This document shows, in pieces, positions 9,231 to 16,757 of a DNA stretch of 48,741 bases; the stretch's first letter is position 1, and every line of letters begins with the position of its first letter. The position numbers and the translations under genes are program-made. This stretch comes from Chryseobacterium sp. Leaf394. Lineage in GTDB: Bacteria; Bacteroidota; Bacteroidia; Flavobacteriales; Weeksellaceae. The DNA lies in the NCBI RefSeq assembly GCF_001424105.1, contig NZ_LMQH01000011.1, positions 2,061,442-2,110,182 of the forward strand, written 5' to 3'. The notes below the pieces were generated by a model. It was not told where the DNA came from and ran no database searches. It worked only from the letters and a program-made list of their open reading frames with translations.

Positions 9231-9236
9231 ATATTT

Positions 9237-9274
9237 CAAAAGTAGTACTGAAAAGCGACAGAACTTGACGTGTT
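9237..9274 (-). promoter_or_regulatory. Promoter of the 1369-aa gene with regulon site (copy 2)
   Basis: Site GCGACAGAACTTGACGTGTT at 9255-9274, 10-bp spacer, then -7 box TACTTTTG (minus strand) at 9237-9244. A TTTTATTTTTT tract lies directly upstream of the site, as in several of the other copies. Confidence 0.88.
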
Positions 9275-9418
9275 TTATTTTTTTAAAAAAGGTTAAGTGA
9301 TTTCAATAGAATTTTACCGAAACAAAATTTACCATTTTGCAATAATGTAACGGACTAAAACTTTTATTATATGAAACAAAATTTAAAGCATTGATAATTT
9401 AAAGAAATTTTTAGTTTT

Positions 9419-12049
9419 TTACATATACAATACGACTTCTCCACCAGGTCTTGTTATTATGATCTCGGCATTTTCATTCATGTAGAAAGCCACAACAGAA
9501 TTTCCTCCAATCGAATAATGGCTTCCCCCATTTATCTTCACACCATAGCTTTCTGAGCGCAAGTTTCGAAATGTCAAAGTTTCTTTTGGCCTTAAGTTTG
9601 AGAAATTTAAGCCTATGGAGTGATCTCCTTTTAAAGTTACATTGTAAAACAGAGATTCAGATTTTAAAATATAATCTGATGCACTACCAATTTCATAAAT
9701 AATGTCAGAAACTAAATTCTCAACATTGTTGTTATTCCAATTATCAATATCCGTTTGGGCGATTGCATTTACAGGATGTGCTTTTGTAATAAAATTGTCG
9801 GATGACCAGGTTTGTGTTGCTAAAAATCTATATCCGTCTGTACTATGATAGAAATATGGAGCTTCATTCGAATTACCACTTGTAAAACCTATACCTGCAG
9901 CATTTTCAATATTATTGACTTTTAAATCTGGGTTGAAATTTCCATTGTGCCAAACTTGCATCCATGAACTGTTATTTCTTCTAAAAGCCAGGTTATCACC
10001 TCCATGTTGAATTGCTAATTGAGCATATTCATTGTCTGTATATTTGAAGTGTAAAACACTTGCATATTCGTAAGGAAGTGTCCCCAAAGAGTTAAATCCC
10101 AGATAGTACATCCCTGTTGATCTTTGGCTATTTACATTCCCTATTTGTGGTAAATTTGTACCTAGACCATATTGTTTATAATCTTCTAAATCAGATTTTT
10201 TCCAATAGTTAATTAAATCTTTACTTGTAGTATTTTTATTAATATCAACCCAAGGTCTTACAGTTGTTGGATTTACTGTTTGACCATAAGGTGATGTATA
10301 CCCATTAGGATAAAGAACAAGTGGTGTATTTTCATTAACATCAAACCAATATTTTGAACCTCCTCTAACCCATACTATAGATTCAGAACTTTCGCCAATT
10401 TTACTATATCCAATTGCAAAACCATAACTCCAAGATTGTTGCTGAAAATTACAAACTGTAAAATTATCTGTACCTCCCCAGCCATTTCCATAGTCTTCAA
10501 ACTCATAATAACACCAAAATCCACCATGATGTGTTGAATATAATGGTACCCCCATTGAACCATCTAAATTTCTGTAAACTTTTATTTTTGATGCATAGCT
10601 GGTTTGAAGTTTAATAGGAACTGGATAGTAGGTATCCTGACTTAATCCTGTTGCATCGATAAGTTCAACCTTACCAAATATTCTTCCTGATATTCGAGAA
10701 TCACTACCAGCATTGATTGAAGACTCCGCTGTAATATTTTTAGGAAAATGAGTATTTCCATTTTCATCAAGAATAGTTGCGGTTCTTACAATACTATTAA
10801 ACTCACCTGAGTATTGACGCGCATAAATAGGTTCATTTCCGTCATCACCTGTCGCAATTTCCAAATACCCTTGGTTTGAACCTGTTGAATTACCATAAAC
10901 TCGCCAATAATCATTATCACCAATTACTCCTTTAATTCCTCCACTATTGTTTGCGAAGTTGATACTACCAGTCATGGTATCACCAGACTTGCTCAGCTTA
11001 TAACTTAAATCGTTCTGTGTGGCTGGATTTAAATTCCCATCGTGCCAAATAGTTTTCCATGCTTCCCATCCTCCGTTTCCCGAACCCCTATCAGAACCTC
11101 TAAATTTCATTCCTTCTCCATGGCGTCCTATACTTAATTGCTGTCTGCCATCCGCCGAATTCATATTTAGGGTAGTCGTATAATGAAATCCGGAATTAGG
11201 AGTTTCCTGCCTGTATATACCTGATTTTGAAATAGAATCTAAGTCATCCGTACGTTTTAAATCTCCGAACTTATTATTCCAATTATCAATAGCAGTCTGA
11301 GGAAGAATATGTTCATCCCAAATTCTACCTTTTCCAAATCCCGCTCGATGATGATAAAGACTGTTATTACCCGATTCAATAATCACATCATTCACTGAAG
11401 GATTTCCTATGTACAGCTGACTTTGGTTGGCTGCATTAAAAACCAGACCTCCGTCCATCACGGGTGATGTTAATACACTTCCTAAAAAACGATTCTTTGC
11501 AACAACACTTTCAGCTGTTAATGAAGCTGCTTCTGAACCATCGGCATTTCTAAAAAGAAAAGTCTTACCATCGTAACTAAGTTGTGATGCATTATTACTT
11601 TTAATAAATGTAATTGAAGGATCATAGCCATCTCTTGAACCAATCCACAAATTATTATTGGTATATCTATTTCCTCCTTTTGTGATAAATGTTTTTTTAC
11701 CATTTACATCTTGATTAGTCCTTAAATCCATCGTAAATTCTAGCGAGTTTATTTGAATATAGCCCGATCCACTCCATCTATACTGAGTATTATCTGTTGT
11801 GATAATATAAATTTTTCCTTTCTCTCCTGAGGATGGTAGACTCTGAAATAAATCAACTTCTATAACATCATCTACATAGCTCGGTAATTGACTTGAAGGT
11901 ACTGTACCATTTACAAGATCTGCTTTTTTTTTCCAGACAGATTCCGGCTGTCCAAAATCTCTGTTTTTATGCCAGAAAGAAACCATAGTTTCCCAAAAAG
12001 AAGAGCCTCTGTCGCTAAGATTGTTATTATTATTTTCTTCTGTATTCAT
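9419..12049 (-). CDS. Phage tail-fibre-like protein with pyocin-knob repeats
   Basis: An 876-aa protein. The N-terminus (residues 20-120) has an attachment-like segment and an IYIITTDNTQYRWSGSGY box, as in the region of phage fibres that adopts a beta structure. The middle contains SKSGDTMTGSINF, a common fibre repeat, and at least two pyocin-knob-type units ending in WKTIWHDGNLNP and MQVWHNGNFNPD. The C-terminus is beta-rich and ends GGEVVLYM. Such proteins trimerise and bind cell-surface polysaccharide. No tail-tube or sheath genes occur in the window, so the particle it belongs to, if any, is elsewhere or absent. It is preceded by two tandem regulon promoters and a conserved leader. Tail fibre or secreted adhesin are both possible. 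Confidence 0.75.
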   Translation of the reverse strand: MNTEENNNNNLSDRGSSFWETMVSFWHKNRDFGQPESVWKKKADLVNGTVPSSQLPSYVDDVIEVDLFQSLPSSGEKGKIYIITTDNTQYRWSGSGYIQINSLEFTMDLRTNQDVNGKKTFITKGGNRYTNNNLWIGSRDGYDPSITFIKSNNASQLSYDGKTFLFRNADGSEAASLTAESVVAKNRFLGSVLTSPVMDGGLVFNAANQSQLYIGNPSVNDVIIESGNNSLYHHRAGFGKGRIWDEHILPQTAIDNWNNKFGDLKRTDDLDSISKSGIYRQETPNSGFHYTTTLNMNSADGRQQLSIGRHGEGMKFRGSDRGSGNGGWEAWKTIWHDGNLNPATQNDLSYKLSKSGDTMTGSINFANNSGGIKGVIGDNDYWRVYGNSTGSNQGYLEIATGDDGNEPIYARQYSGEFNSIVRTATILDENGNTHFPKNITAESSINAGSDSRISGRIFGKVELIDATGLSQDTYYPVPIKLQTSYASKIKVYRNLDGSMGVPLYSTHHGGFWCYYEFEDYGNGWGGTDNFTVCNFQQQSWSYGFAIGYSKIGESSESIVWVRGGSKYWFDVNENTPLVLYPNGYTSPYGQTVNPTTVRPWVDINKNTTSKDLINYWKKSDLEDYKQYGLGTNLPQIGNVNSQRSTGMYYLGFNSLGTLPYEYASVLHFKYTDNEYAQLAIQHGGDNLAFRRNNSSWMQVWHNGNFNPDLKVNNIENAAGIGFTSGNSNEAPYFYHSTDGYRFLATQTWSSDNFITKAHPVNAIAQTDIDNWNNNNVENLVSDIIYEIGSASDYILKSESLFYNVTLKGDHSIGLNFSNLRPKETLTFRNLRSESYGVKINGGSHYSIGGNSVVAFYMNENAEIIITRPGGEVVLYM

Positions 12050-12290
12050 TAATTCATATTTTTGTTGCAGGTTTTTAAGATTAAAATTTTGAAGTCTCTT
12101 TTTAGTAGAGTTTCTTCAGGTTTTAGCCTTATTTTTTAGGGTGGTTTCCGGCTTCGGATTTCCACCTTAATTTTTAATGTGCATGATATTTTGTTTAATT
12201 TTTGACATAATTCTGGCTGTTCAGCATTTTGTGAATGGTGAATTCAAAGGCGATCAGAAAGGTTTTTTGAAATCTTTTTTGTGCTTTGTT
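12050..12290 (-). promoter_or_regulatory. Long 5' leader of the fibre gene, conserved with 9004-9230
   Basis: Same order of blocks as the 1369-aa leader: GGTTTTTAAGATTAAAATTT (from 12070), CTTTTTAGTAGA, and the block at 12200-12238 (GGCTGTTCAGCATTTTGTG). The central hairpin here is GGTGG with CCACC plus TCCG with CGGA, unlike the other leader in sequence yet still paired. A small CAGC/GCTG hairpin lies inside the last block in both. Confidence 0.6.
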
Positions 12291-12297
12291 TATACTT

Positions 12298-12335
12298 CAA
12301 AGGTATAGCTGAAAGGCGACAGAACTTGACGTGTT
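12298..12335 (-). promoter_or_regulatory. Proximal promoter of the fibre gene with regulon site (copy 3)
   Basis: Site GCGACAGAACTTGACGTGTT at 12316-12335, 10-bp spacer, -7 box TACCTTTG (minus strand) at 12298-12305. Predicted transcript starts near 12290. Confidence 0.88.
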
Positions 12336-12425
12336 TTATTTTTTAAATTTATTTTCATCTTTTTCCTGAATCAATCGATTGATAGTTGGATAGCATTTTT
12401 AGTTATTTGTGATGGTTTTATTTTT

Positions 12426-12463
12426 CAAATCTAATGCATTAAAGCGACAGAATTTGACGTGTT
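12426..12463 (-). promoter_or_regulatory. Distal promoter with regulon site (copy 4)
   Basis: Site GCGACAGAATTTGACGTGTT at 12444-12463 (one substitution), 10-bp spacer, -7 box TAGATTTG (minus strand) at 12426-12433. It lies 128 bp upstream of copy 3 in the same orientation. No credible gene fits between them (longest frames about 13-22 codons), so it is probably a second promoter for the fibre gene. Confidence 0.82.
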
Positions 12464-12488
12464 TTAAATAATTAATTCTTTTTCTCCA

Positions 12489-12537
12489 ATATAAGTTAAT
12501 TCACTTATATTTGATATTTATAAGCTTTTTCGCTTAT
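12489..12537 (-). terminator. Two consecutive hairpins at the end of the patatin gene
   Basis: ATAAGC/GCTTAT (12520-12537, overlapping the stop codon) is followed on the minus strand by ATATAAGT/ACTTATAT (12489-12510). The stems are AT-rich and there is no long U-run, so termination efficiency is uncertain. They separate the patatin gene from the next regulon promoter. Confidence 0.45.
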
Positions 12538-13571
12538 ATTTTATTTCGGATTAATTTTTGAACAATCTGATTTAAGTTTTCACGGTTATCGTCAATATAG
12601 CACATGCCTGCCTGGATCAGGTTTTCAATATTGGATCTCCTTACATTATCCATTGCAGAAGAAGCATTTTTGAGTGAAGGATTTATTCTTAAATAATTCT
12701 TCTGGTTTCTCTGACCTAAAGTCTGAAACATCTGCGTAAGCTGATAATCTACGGTCTCTGCATTGGCAGAAAGAAGAATGTCAATAATAGGATTGATCCA
12801 ACCGATTTTCCCTGACTTCTGCATTTTTTTATATGAGTAAGGTTTTGACTCGATTCCAGTTCCTACTGAAACAATAATCATATCATTAACTGTAGGATAA
12901 TTGGCCTTCTGATGGTTTTTCAAAACTTCCGCAAAAGGAATTTTTCGGGCTTCAGCATAAGCACATAAAGCAGGATTGTTGGCAAACATTCCTCCGTCAA
13001 TCAGACTGAAAATCTGCCCGTACATTGATTTGATCTGAGCCGGACTGAAATAAGTGGGCGCAGCCGAAGTAGCCCTGCAAATATCTTTGACATAAAAATT
13101 GTCTGCATTGATGTTGGCATTATAGGAGTTGAATAATTTGGCTCTTCTGTTTTCAATGTCGTAGCTCGTGATGAGACAAGGTTTTATAAATTCTTTCAGT
13201 TCCAGATTCCCAAAGAAGTCATTCAGATTTTTTTTGAGAGACTCCTCAGATATTTTTTCATTTAAAAGTCCGAAAGGATTTACAAGTCTTTCCCAAAATG
13301 AAACCTGAAAAATATCTCCTCCTTTCTCAGCATACAATTCCAAACCTTTCTGAATGGAGTATTTTGCTTTCCGGTGTTTATCAGGACATAATATTATTGA
13401 GGCTATTAAAGCTCCTGTGCTGCTTCCGGCAATCAGATCAAAATAATCTCCGAGCTTTGCATCTGGTTTATCGTGTATCTGTAACTGTTCTTCTATATAG
13501 CGTAGAATAATGCAGGTAATAATCCCCCTGATTCCGCCGCCGTCTAAACTTAATATTGCGATCTTTTTCAT
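12534..13571 (-). CDS. Patatin-like phospholipase
   Basis: The protein begins MKKIAILSLDGGGIRGIITC, the oxyanion-hole motif DGGGxRG of patatins at residues 9-16. The nucleophile elbow GSSTG follows near residue 48 (AGSSTGALIAS) and the catalytic DGG near 191 (LIDGGMFANNPAL), so the Ser-Asp dyad is complete and the enzyme should be an active lipid acyl hydrolase. A longer frame starts at 13664, but its first 31 codons lie across the regulon promoter and follow no patatin pattern, so the ATG at 13571 is right; the leader is then only about 15 nt. No signal peptide. Co-regulation with a peptidoglycan peptidase suggests an envelope-degrading or effector role. Bacterial patatins also serve in phage defence (CBASS), but no cyclase is nearby. 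Confidence 0.9.
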   Translation of the reverse strand: MKKIAILSLDGGGIRGIITCIILRYIEEQLQIHDKPDAKLGDYFDLIAGSSTGALIASIILCPDKHRKAKYSIQKGLELYAEKGGDIFQVSFWERLVNPFGLLNEKISEESLKKNLNDFFGNLELKEFIKPCLITSYDIENRRAKLFNSYNANINADNFYVKDICRATSAAPTYFSPAQIKSMYGQIFSLIDGGMFANNPALCAYAEARKIPFAEVLKNHQKANYPTVNDMIIVSVGTGIESKPYSYKKMQKSGKIGWINPIIDILLSANAETVDYQLTQMFQTLGQRNQKNYLRINPSLKNASSAMDNVRRSNIENLIQAGMCYIDDNRENLNQIVQKLIRNKI

Positions 13572-13591
13572 TGCTTTTTTCTTTGGTAAAG

Positions 13592-13629
13592 CAAATGTAG
13601 ATGGGGCAGGCGACAGAACTTGACGTGTT
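13592..13629 (-). promoter_or_regulatory. Promoter of the patatin gene with regulon site (copy 5)
   Basis: Site GCGACAGAACTTGACGTGTT at 13610-13629, 10-bp spacer, -7 box TACATTTG (minus strand) at 13592-13599. It lies between the peptidase stop and the patatin start, so patatin can be transcribed on its own. Confidence 0.88.
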
Positions 13630-13656
13630 AAAAATAATATGAAACAGGAATGATAA

Positions 13657-14157
13657 TTAAGCAATAATATAGCCTTCTTTATCTCTTTTTAACTTCGCAA
13701 GGGTTCTCCAACTTGTTTTGATTAAACCTTGTTTTGTGGTAATAGCCTTTTTCTCAAAATGTGGAAGATCTTTAAATGTTTTCCAATTTCCGCCCCAGTC
13801 CCAGCCGTATTTTGCAAAGATTTTTACACACTCATACCAATCTGCAACTTTATCATTGTCCCAATCTTTTACGGTATCCCAGCTTGCTGTTTTTTCATCG
13901 ATGATCATACAGATGTCAACGGCTAATCCATAATTGTGAATACTTTGTCCGGCTTTGGCGTTGGTTACTTTTTTCCCGGAAGTAATTCTTCCGATAGCAT
14001 ACAGTTTTTCCTGTTCTTCAAAACTACGAAGTCCCTGAGTAATTCTGACCTTAGCTTTTCCCGTTAATGCGTCATCGCATTCTTTGATAATCATTTTTAC
14101 TTCTTCCCTAACTATAGGATGAAGTTTTTCAATTCTTTGTAATGTTACTTTGTCCAT
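13657..14157 (-). CDS. M15-family peptidase, endolysin-like (L-Ala-D-Glu or D-Ala-D-Ala specificity)
   Basis: A 166-aa protein with the compact form of phage and CwlK-type M15 peptidases. The zinc-site motif SIHNYGLAVDI lies at residues 71-81 (His and Asp ligands) and the last ligand is in LPHFEKK near 130. The region RITQGLRSFEEQEKLYAIGR contains the conserved R-S/T-x-x-E-Q box. It should cleave peptide cross-bridges in peptidoglycan. There is no signal peptide or cell-wall-binding domain, so export needs a holin or delivery apparatus; none is seen nearby. It is the first gene of the co-regulated set and has its own regulon promoter about 20 bp upstream of the ATG. Confidence 0.9.
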   Translation of the reverse strand: MDKVTLQRIEKLHPIVREEVKMIIKECDDALTGKAKVRITQGLRSFEEQEKLYAIGRITSGKKVTNAKAGQSIHNYGLAVDICMIIDEKTASWDTVKDWDNDKVADWYECVKIFAKYGWDWGGNWKTFKDLPHFEKKAITTKQGLIKTSWRTLAKLKRDKEGYIIA

Positions 14158-14175
14158 AAATTTTTATTTATGGCG

Positions 14176-14213
14176 CAAAAATAGAGGACGGCGGCGACAG
14201 AACTTGACGTGTT
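14176..14213 (-). promoter_or_regulatory. Promoter of the M15 peptidase gene with regulon site (copy 6)
   Basis: Site GCGACAGAACTTGACGTGTT at 14194-14213, 10-bp spacer, -7 box TATTTTTG (minus strand) at 14176-14183. This is the rightmost copy. No further match is seen in the remaining 34 kb. Confidence 0.88.
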
Positions 14214-14489
14214 ATTTATAATAATTTTTCAGAAATATATTTTATTAAATGTAAATTAAAAAAGCTTATTTTCTGGCAAATAACAATTTAAAATATTCTT
14301 AATACATCTAATAATTTTTTGATTTCGTTCAATTCGGAAAATTCAAAGCAGATGAAAATTGATAGTAAATTCTGTCGAAAAACTCAAAGCATAATTGAGC
14401 CAAATTTTCTAAACAGAAAATCCTGACTGAATCTTAATGGAAGAAAAACACCCGCATCAATTTCGGATTACATCCTGAAAATATCGACA

Positions 14490-14780
14490 CGATACAGTAC
14501 CTATAGAAGTCTTTATTGATGGTAGTTTAAGCAAATCGAGGTATACAAAAGTGGTACACGATTAAGATGCTGCAATATCTTTTTTTTCTAAATATTCACC
14601 AGAATATCGTCATCGCAAACACCGATGAATAAAGGGTTTTAACTATTTTAGAGGTGAAATAAAAATAGCATTTGTACTACTCCTGTACATCTTTAACCTT
14701 GTAACATGCAGTAAATTAATTATTTCACATTTCCCGACTGCACCGATAATAATTGATACATTTCGCCTGTACACCTCAAT
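14490..14780. repeat. ~290-bp direct repeat, copy A (candidate attachment-site arm)
   Basis: Matches 20069-20360 over its length with substitutions and small indels. It starts CGATACAGTA and ends near CCTGTACACCTCAA. It contains GTATACAAAAGTGGTACAC (14541-14559) and TTTGTACTACTCCTGTACA (14671-14689), variants of a GTAC-N7-GTAC motif also found upstream of the integrase at the right edge. GAGGTRTACA near one end and TGTACACCTC near the other are inverted. The ~275 bp to its left (14214-14489) hold nothing I can identify. Confidence 0.8.
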
Positions 14781-14887
14781 TTTAATTTATTTTTCGAATA
14801 TAGTTTTAAGACCTTAAAATTCGTATTAAGTCATGTAAAAGTTTTGCGTGCTTTTTCTTAAGATCATCATTTTCCTGAGGAAATTCT

Positions 14888-15904
14888 TTACCCCTCAAAA
14901 ACCACCCATTCCAATTTATTAATTTCGGACTTTAGTTTTTCTAGCGTTTTAATGATTTCAGAAAAATCAGGTCGGTGGTCGCTGTACAACATTTCTGATT
15001 TCATGGTTTCATAGTCTTCTTGCCATTCCTTAATAATTGTATTCGGAGGAATTGGATTTATTGTTTGAGGATTGTGTAGTAAATAATCAACACCAGCAAC
15101 TTTCGTAAATTCGATTCTGTGATGAACAATAGTTTTGTATAAATCCTCATCTTGTAGTGCCTTATCTTTAAACTCAGAATGATAAAGAGAATAAATATCA
15201 TATAAATGTCTACTCAGACGATTTACTCTAATTTTATCACTTGGTTTCTGAAATTCTTCATGTAATAAGAATATTTTCTCCAAAAAAGTTCTCTCAGGAT
15301 TGACAGAGGGCACGAGAAACTCATCATTTGCAAAATCTAGATCTTTGTATTCCTGATCAACAAAAGAAGAAATTAAACAATCAGAAAAAGGTTCTTTTAG
15401 TGATCTGCAACCTATTTCAATTTGTACTCGGGGATTTAAATATCCTTTAGTTTCAATGATTGAAGGATAGTAAATATTAATGATTCGTGGATCTTGGTCT
15501 GATGACTGAAAATCTTCTAAGGTAAATGTAACACCTTCGGCAATGCCTTTTTCTTCAAAACATTTCTGTAGCTTCGGATAAAACTCTTCAGATACGAATT
15601 TTCCTGATTTCTTTCGAAGATTAGTCTTTCTTTTGGTTATTTCAGTAAAACCCAAAAATTCTCTATCGATAGCCAAATCAATATCTTCGGAAAACCTTTG
15701 AATTAAATTCCACGACTTACTTAATGAAGTACCACCTTTAAAAACTAAATATTTAGCTTCGTCCATTTTAAATACTATAGATAAACTTTGCGTAACCCAC
15801 CAGTCTTTTTCAACAGCAAAAGGTGTAATCCCTTTCTTTTCTGCAACTTGATTGAATGCATTAATTCTTGTTTTTTCCGGTAAGTTTAGAAATTTATTTT
15901 TCAT
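14888..15904 (-). CDS. abiEii: AbiEii/AbiGii-type nucleotidyltransferase toxin
   Basis: A 338-aa protein with the hallmark of the AbiEii family: KGGTSLSK at about residues 54-61 and FSEDIDLAID at about 69-78, together the nucleotide-binding GGTS and the metal-binding DxD of the DNA polymerase beta-like fold. The length is typical. AbiEii toxins transfer nucleotides to RNA targets and cause growth arrest as part of an abortive-infection type toxin-antitoxin system. Its start overlaps the end of the antitoxin gene by 11 bp, so translation is probably coupled. It lies between the two ~290-bp repeats and is therefore likely cargo of an old element. Confidence 0.9.
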   Translation of the reverse strand: MKNKFLNLPEKTRINAFNQVAEKKGITPFAVEKDWWVTQSLSIVFKMDEAKYLVFKGGTSLSKSWNLIQRFSEDIDLAIDREFLGFTEITKRKTNLRKKSGKFVSEEFYPKLQKCFEEKGIAEGVTFTLEDFQSSDQDPRIINIYYPSIIETKGYLNPRVQIEIGCRSLKEPFSDCLISSFVDQEYKDLDFANDEFLVPSVNPERTFLEKIFLLHEEFQKPSDKIRVNRLSRHLYDIYSLYHSEFKDKALQDEDLYKTIVHHRIEFTKVAGVDYLLHNPQTINPIPPNTIIKEWQEDYETMKSEMLYSDHRPDFSEIIKTLEKLKSEINKLEWVVFEG

Positions 15905-16505
15905 TTGATTTAGTCAAAGCTTTACGCATTATTACTCTGATCCATTCAGGAGCTAATTTAATGTCATGTTCTAAACGGTATAGCTCTTCATTTTTCAAGT
16001 GATTTAAGACCGTTTGAATTTCATCATTTGTTACATTATCTTTTCCTATTTCTCGTAGAGCCTGAATTACTATACCACTAATGTTTCCAATTACAGCTAA
16101 ATTTTTGGGGCTTGCTTTTTTAAAAACAATATTTCGATTACCTACTTTAACAGTTCTAGCTGATCCGTCTGTATGATAAACCAGATTCATTGGTACTTGT
16201 GACGTCAATCCGAGTTTATTAAGAGCTAACGTACCTGTCGGAATAATTCGAGCTTTGTCCCTCTTTCTTATAGATTCTGCAATCTTTTCTGCCGTTGGCA
16301 AAATCTCACCTAAATGAGGGTCCTGCTCTAAAATAGAAAAGATACCTCTTGCAACTCTATAAATTCTCTTTTCGTTAACCAAGCGCTCCAATGCCTTGGA
16401 AACAGCTTTGTAGTTACCAAAAGATAGAAAATCTTCAATATAAAAAAGCGAACCCCTCTTGGCTTTTTTTATCTTATCAAGTATTTTATTATCAATACTT
16501 TCCAT
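15894..16505 (-). CDS. abiEi: AbiEi-type antitoxin (DUF6088 family)
   Basis: About 203 residues from the ATG at 16505 (MESIDNKILDKIKKAKRGSL). The N-terminal ~70 residues form the winged-helix-like DNA-binding region of this family (GSLFYIEDFLSFGNYKAVSK, ALERLVNEKRIYRVARGIFS), followed by the DUF6088 body with TGTLALNKLGLTSQVP. The antitoxin represses its own operon and counteracts AbiEii. A longer frame to 16583 would translate through a perfect palindrome carrying the promoter, so I prefer 16505. It overlaps the toxin gene by 11 bp. Confidence 0.88.
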   Translation of the reverse strand: MESIDNKILDKIKKAKRGSLFYIEDFLSFGNYKAVSKALERLVNEKRIYRVARGIFSILEQDPHLGEILPTAEKIAESIRKRDKARIIPTGTLALNKLGLTSQVPMNLVYHTDGSARTVKVGNRNIVFKKASPKNLAVIGNISGIVIQALREIGKDNVTNDEIQTVLNHLKNEELYRLEHDIKLAPEWIRVIMRKALTKSNEK

Positions 16506-16520
16506 TGTTTTACGGTGTAT

Positions 16521-16555
16521 TTTTGTCGCAAATTTAGCAAATATTTGCGACAAAA
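16521..16555 (-). promoter_or_regulatory. AbiE operator/promoter: perfect 13-bp inverted repeat
   Basis: TTTTGTCGCAAAT (16521-16533) and ATTTGCGACAAAA (16543-16555) are perfect inverted repeats separated by 9 bp. On the minus strand a -7 box TAAATTTG lies inside it, 16 bp upstream of the antitoxin ATG. AbiEi proteins are known to bind inverted repeats in their own promoter; this is the obvious candidate. Confidence 0.85.
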
Positions 16556-16580
16556 TAGCGATAGATTTGCTATTCTGCTC

Positions 16581-16617
16581 CATACCCTTTAAATTTGTAT
16601 CAAATTTAAAGGGTATG
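16581..16617. repeat. Perfect 17-bp inverted repeat with 3-nt loop
   Basis: CATACCCTTTAAATTTG and CAAATTTAAAGGGTATG flank TAT. It lies 26 bp upstream of the AbiE operator. There is no U-run, so it is not a classical terminator. It could be a second regulatory site or an element end. The sequence between it and 16757 holds no gene I can support. Confidence 0.8.
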
Positions 16618-16757
16618 GATAGTAAAATCGCCCTTCATTTTTGGGGCTTTCTCATAGAGTATCTTTTACTTCGCGCTTATCCAACAGTACGCACAATCTA
16701 AAATTTTCTCTAAAACTAGTAATGAAAGTTGATTTATAGTATTATTACAAACTACAG

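Noticed and set aside
12350..12425. Small genes (13-22 codons) between the two tandem promoters
   Set aside because: Too short, no conserved features; one of them is formed only by reading through the promoter site.
12534..13571. CBASS phospholipase effector
   Set aside because: No cGAS/DncV-like cyclase or ancillary gene nearby; it has its own promoter within the WYL-type regulon.
13572..13664. N-terminal extension of the patatin gene
   Set aside because: It runs through the regulon site and -7 box; the site happens to be open in this frame. The patatin motif begins right after the ATG at 13571.
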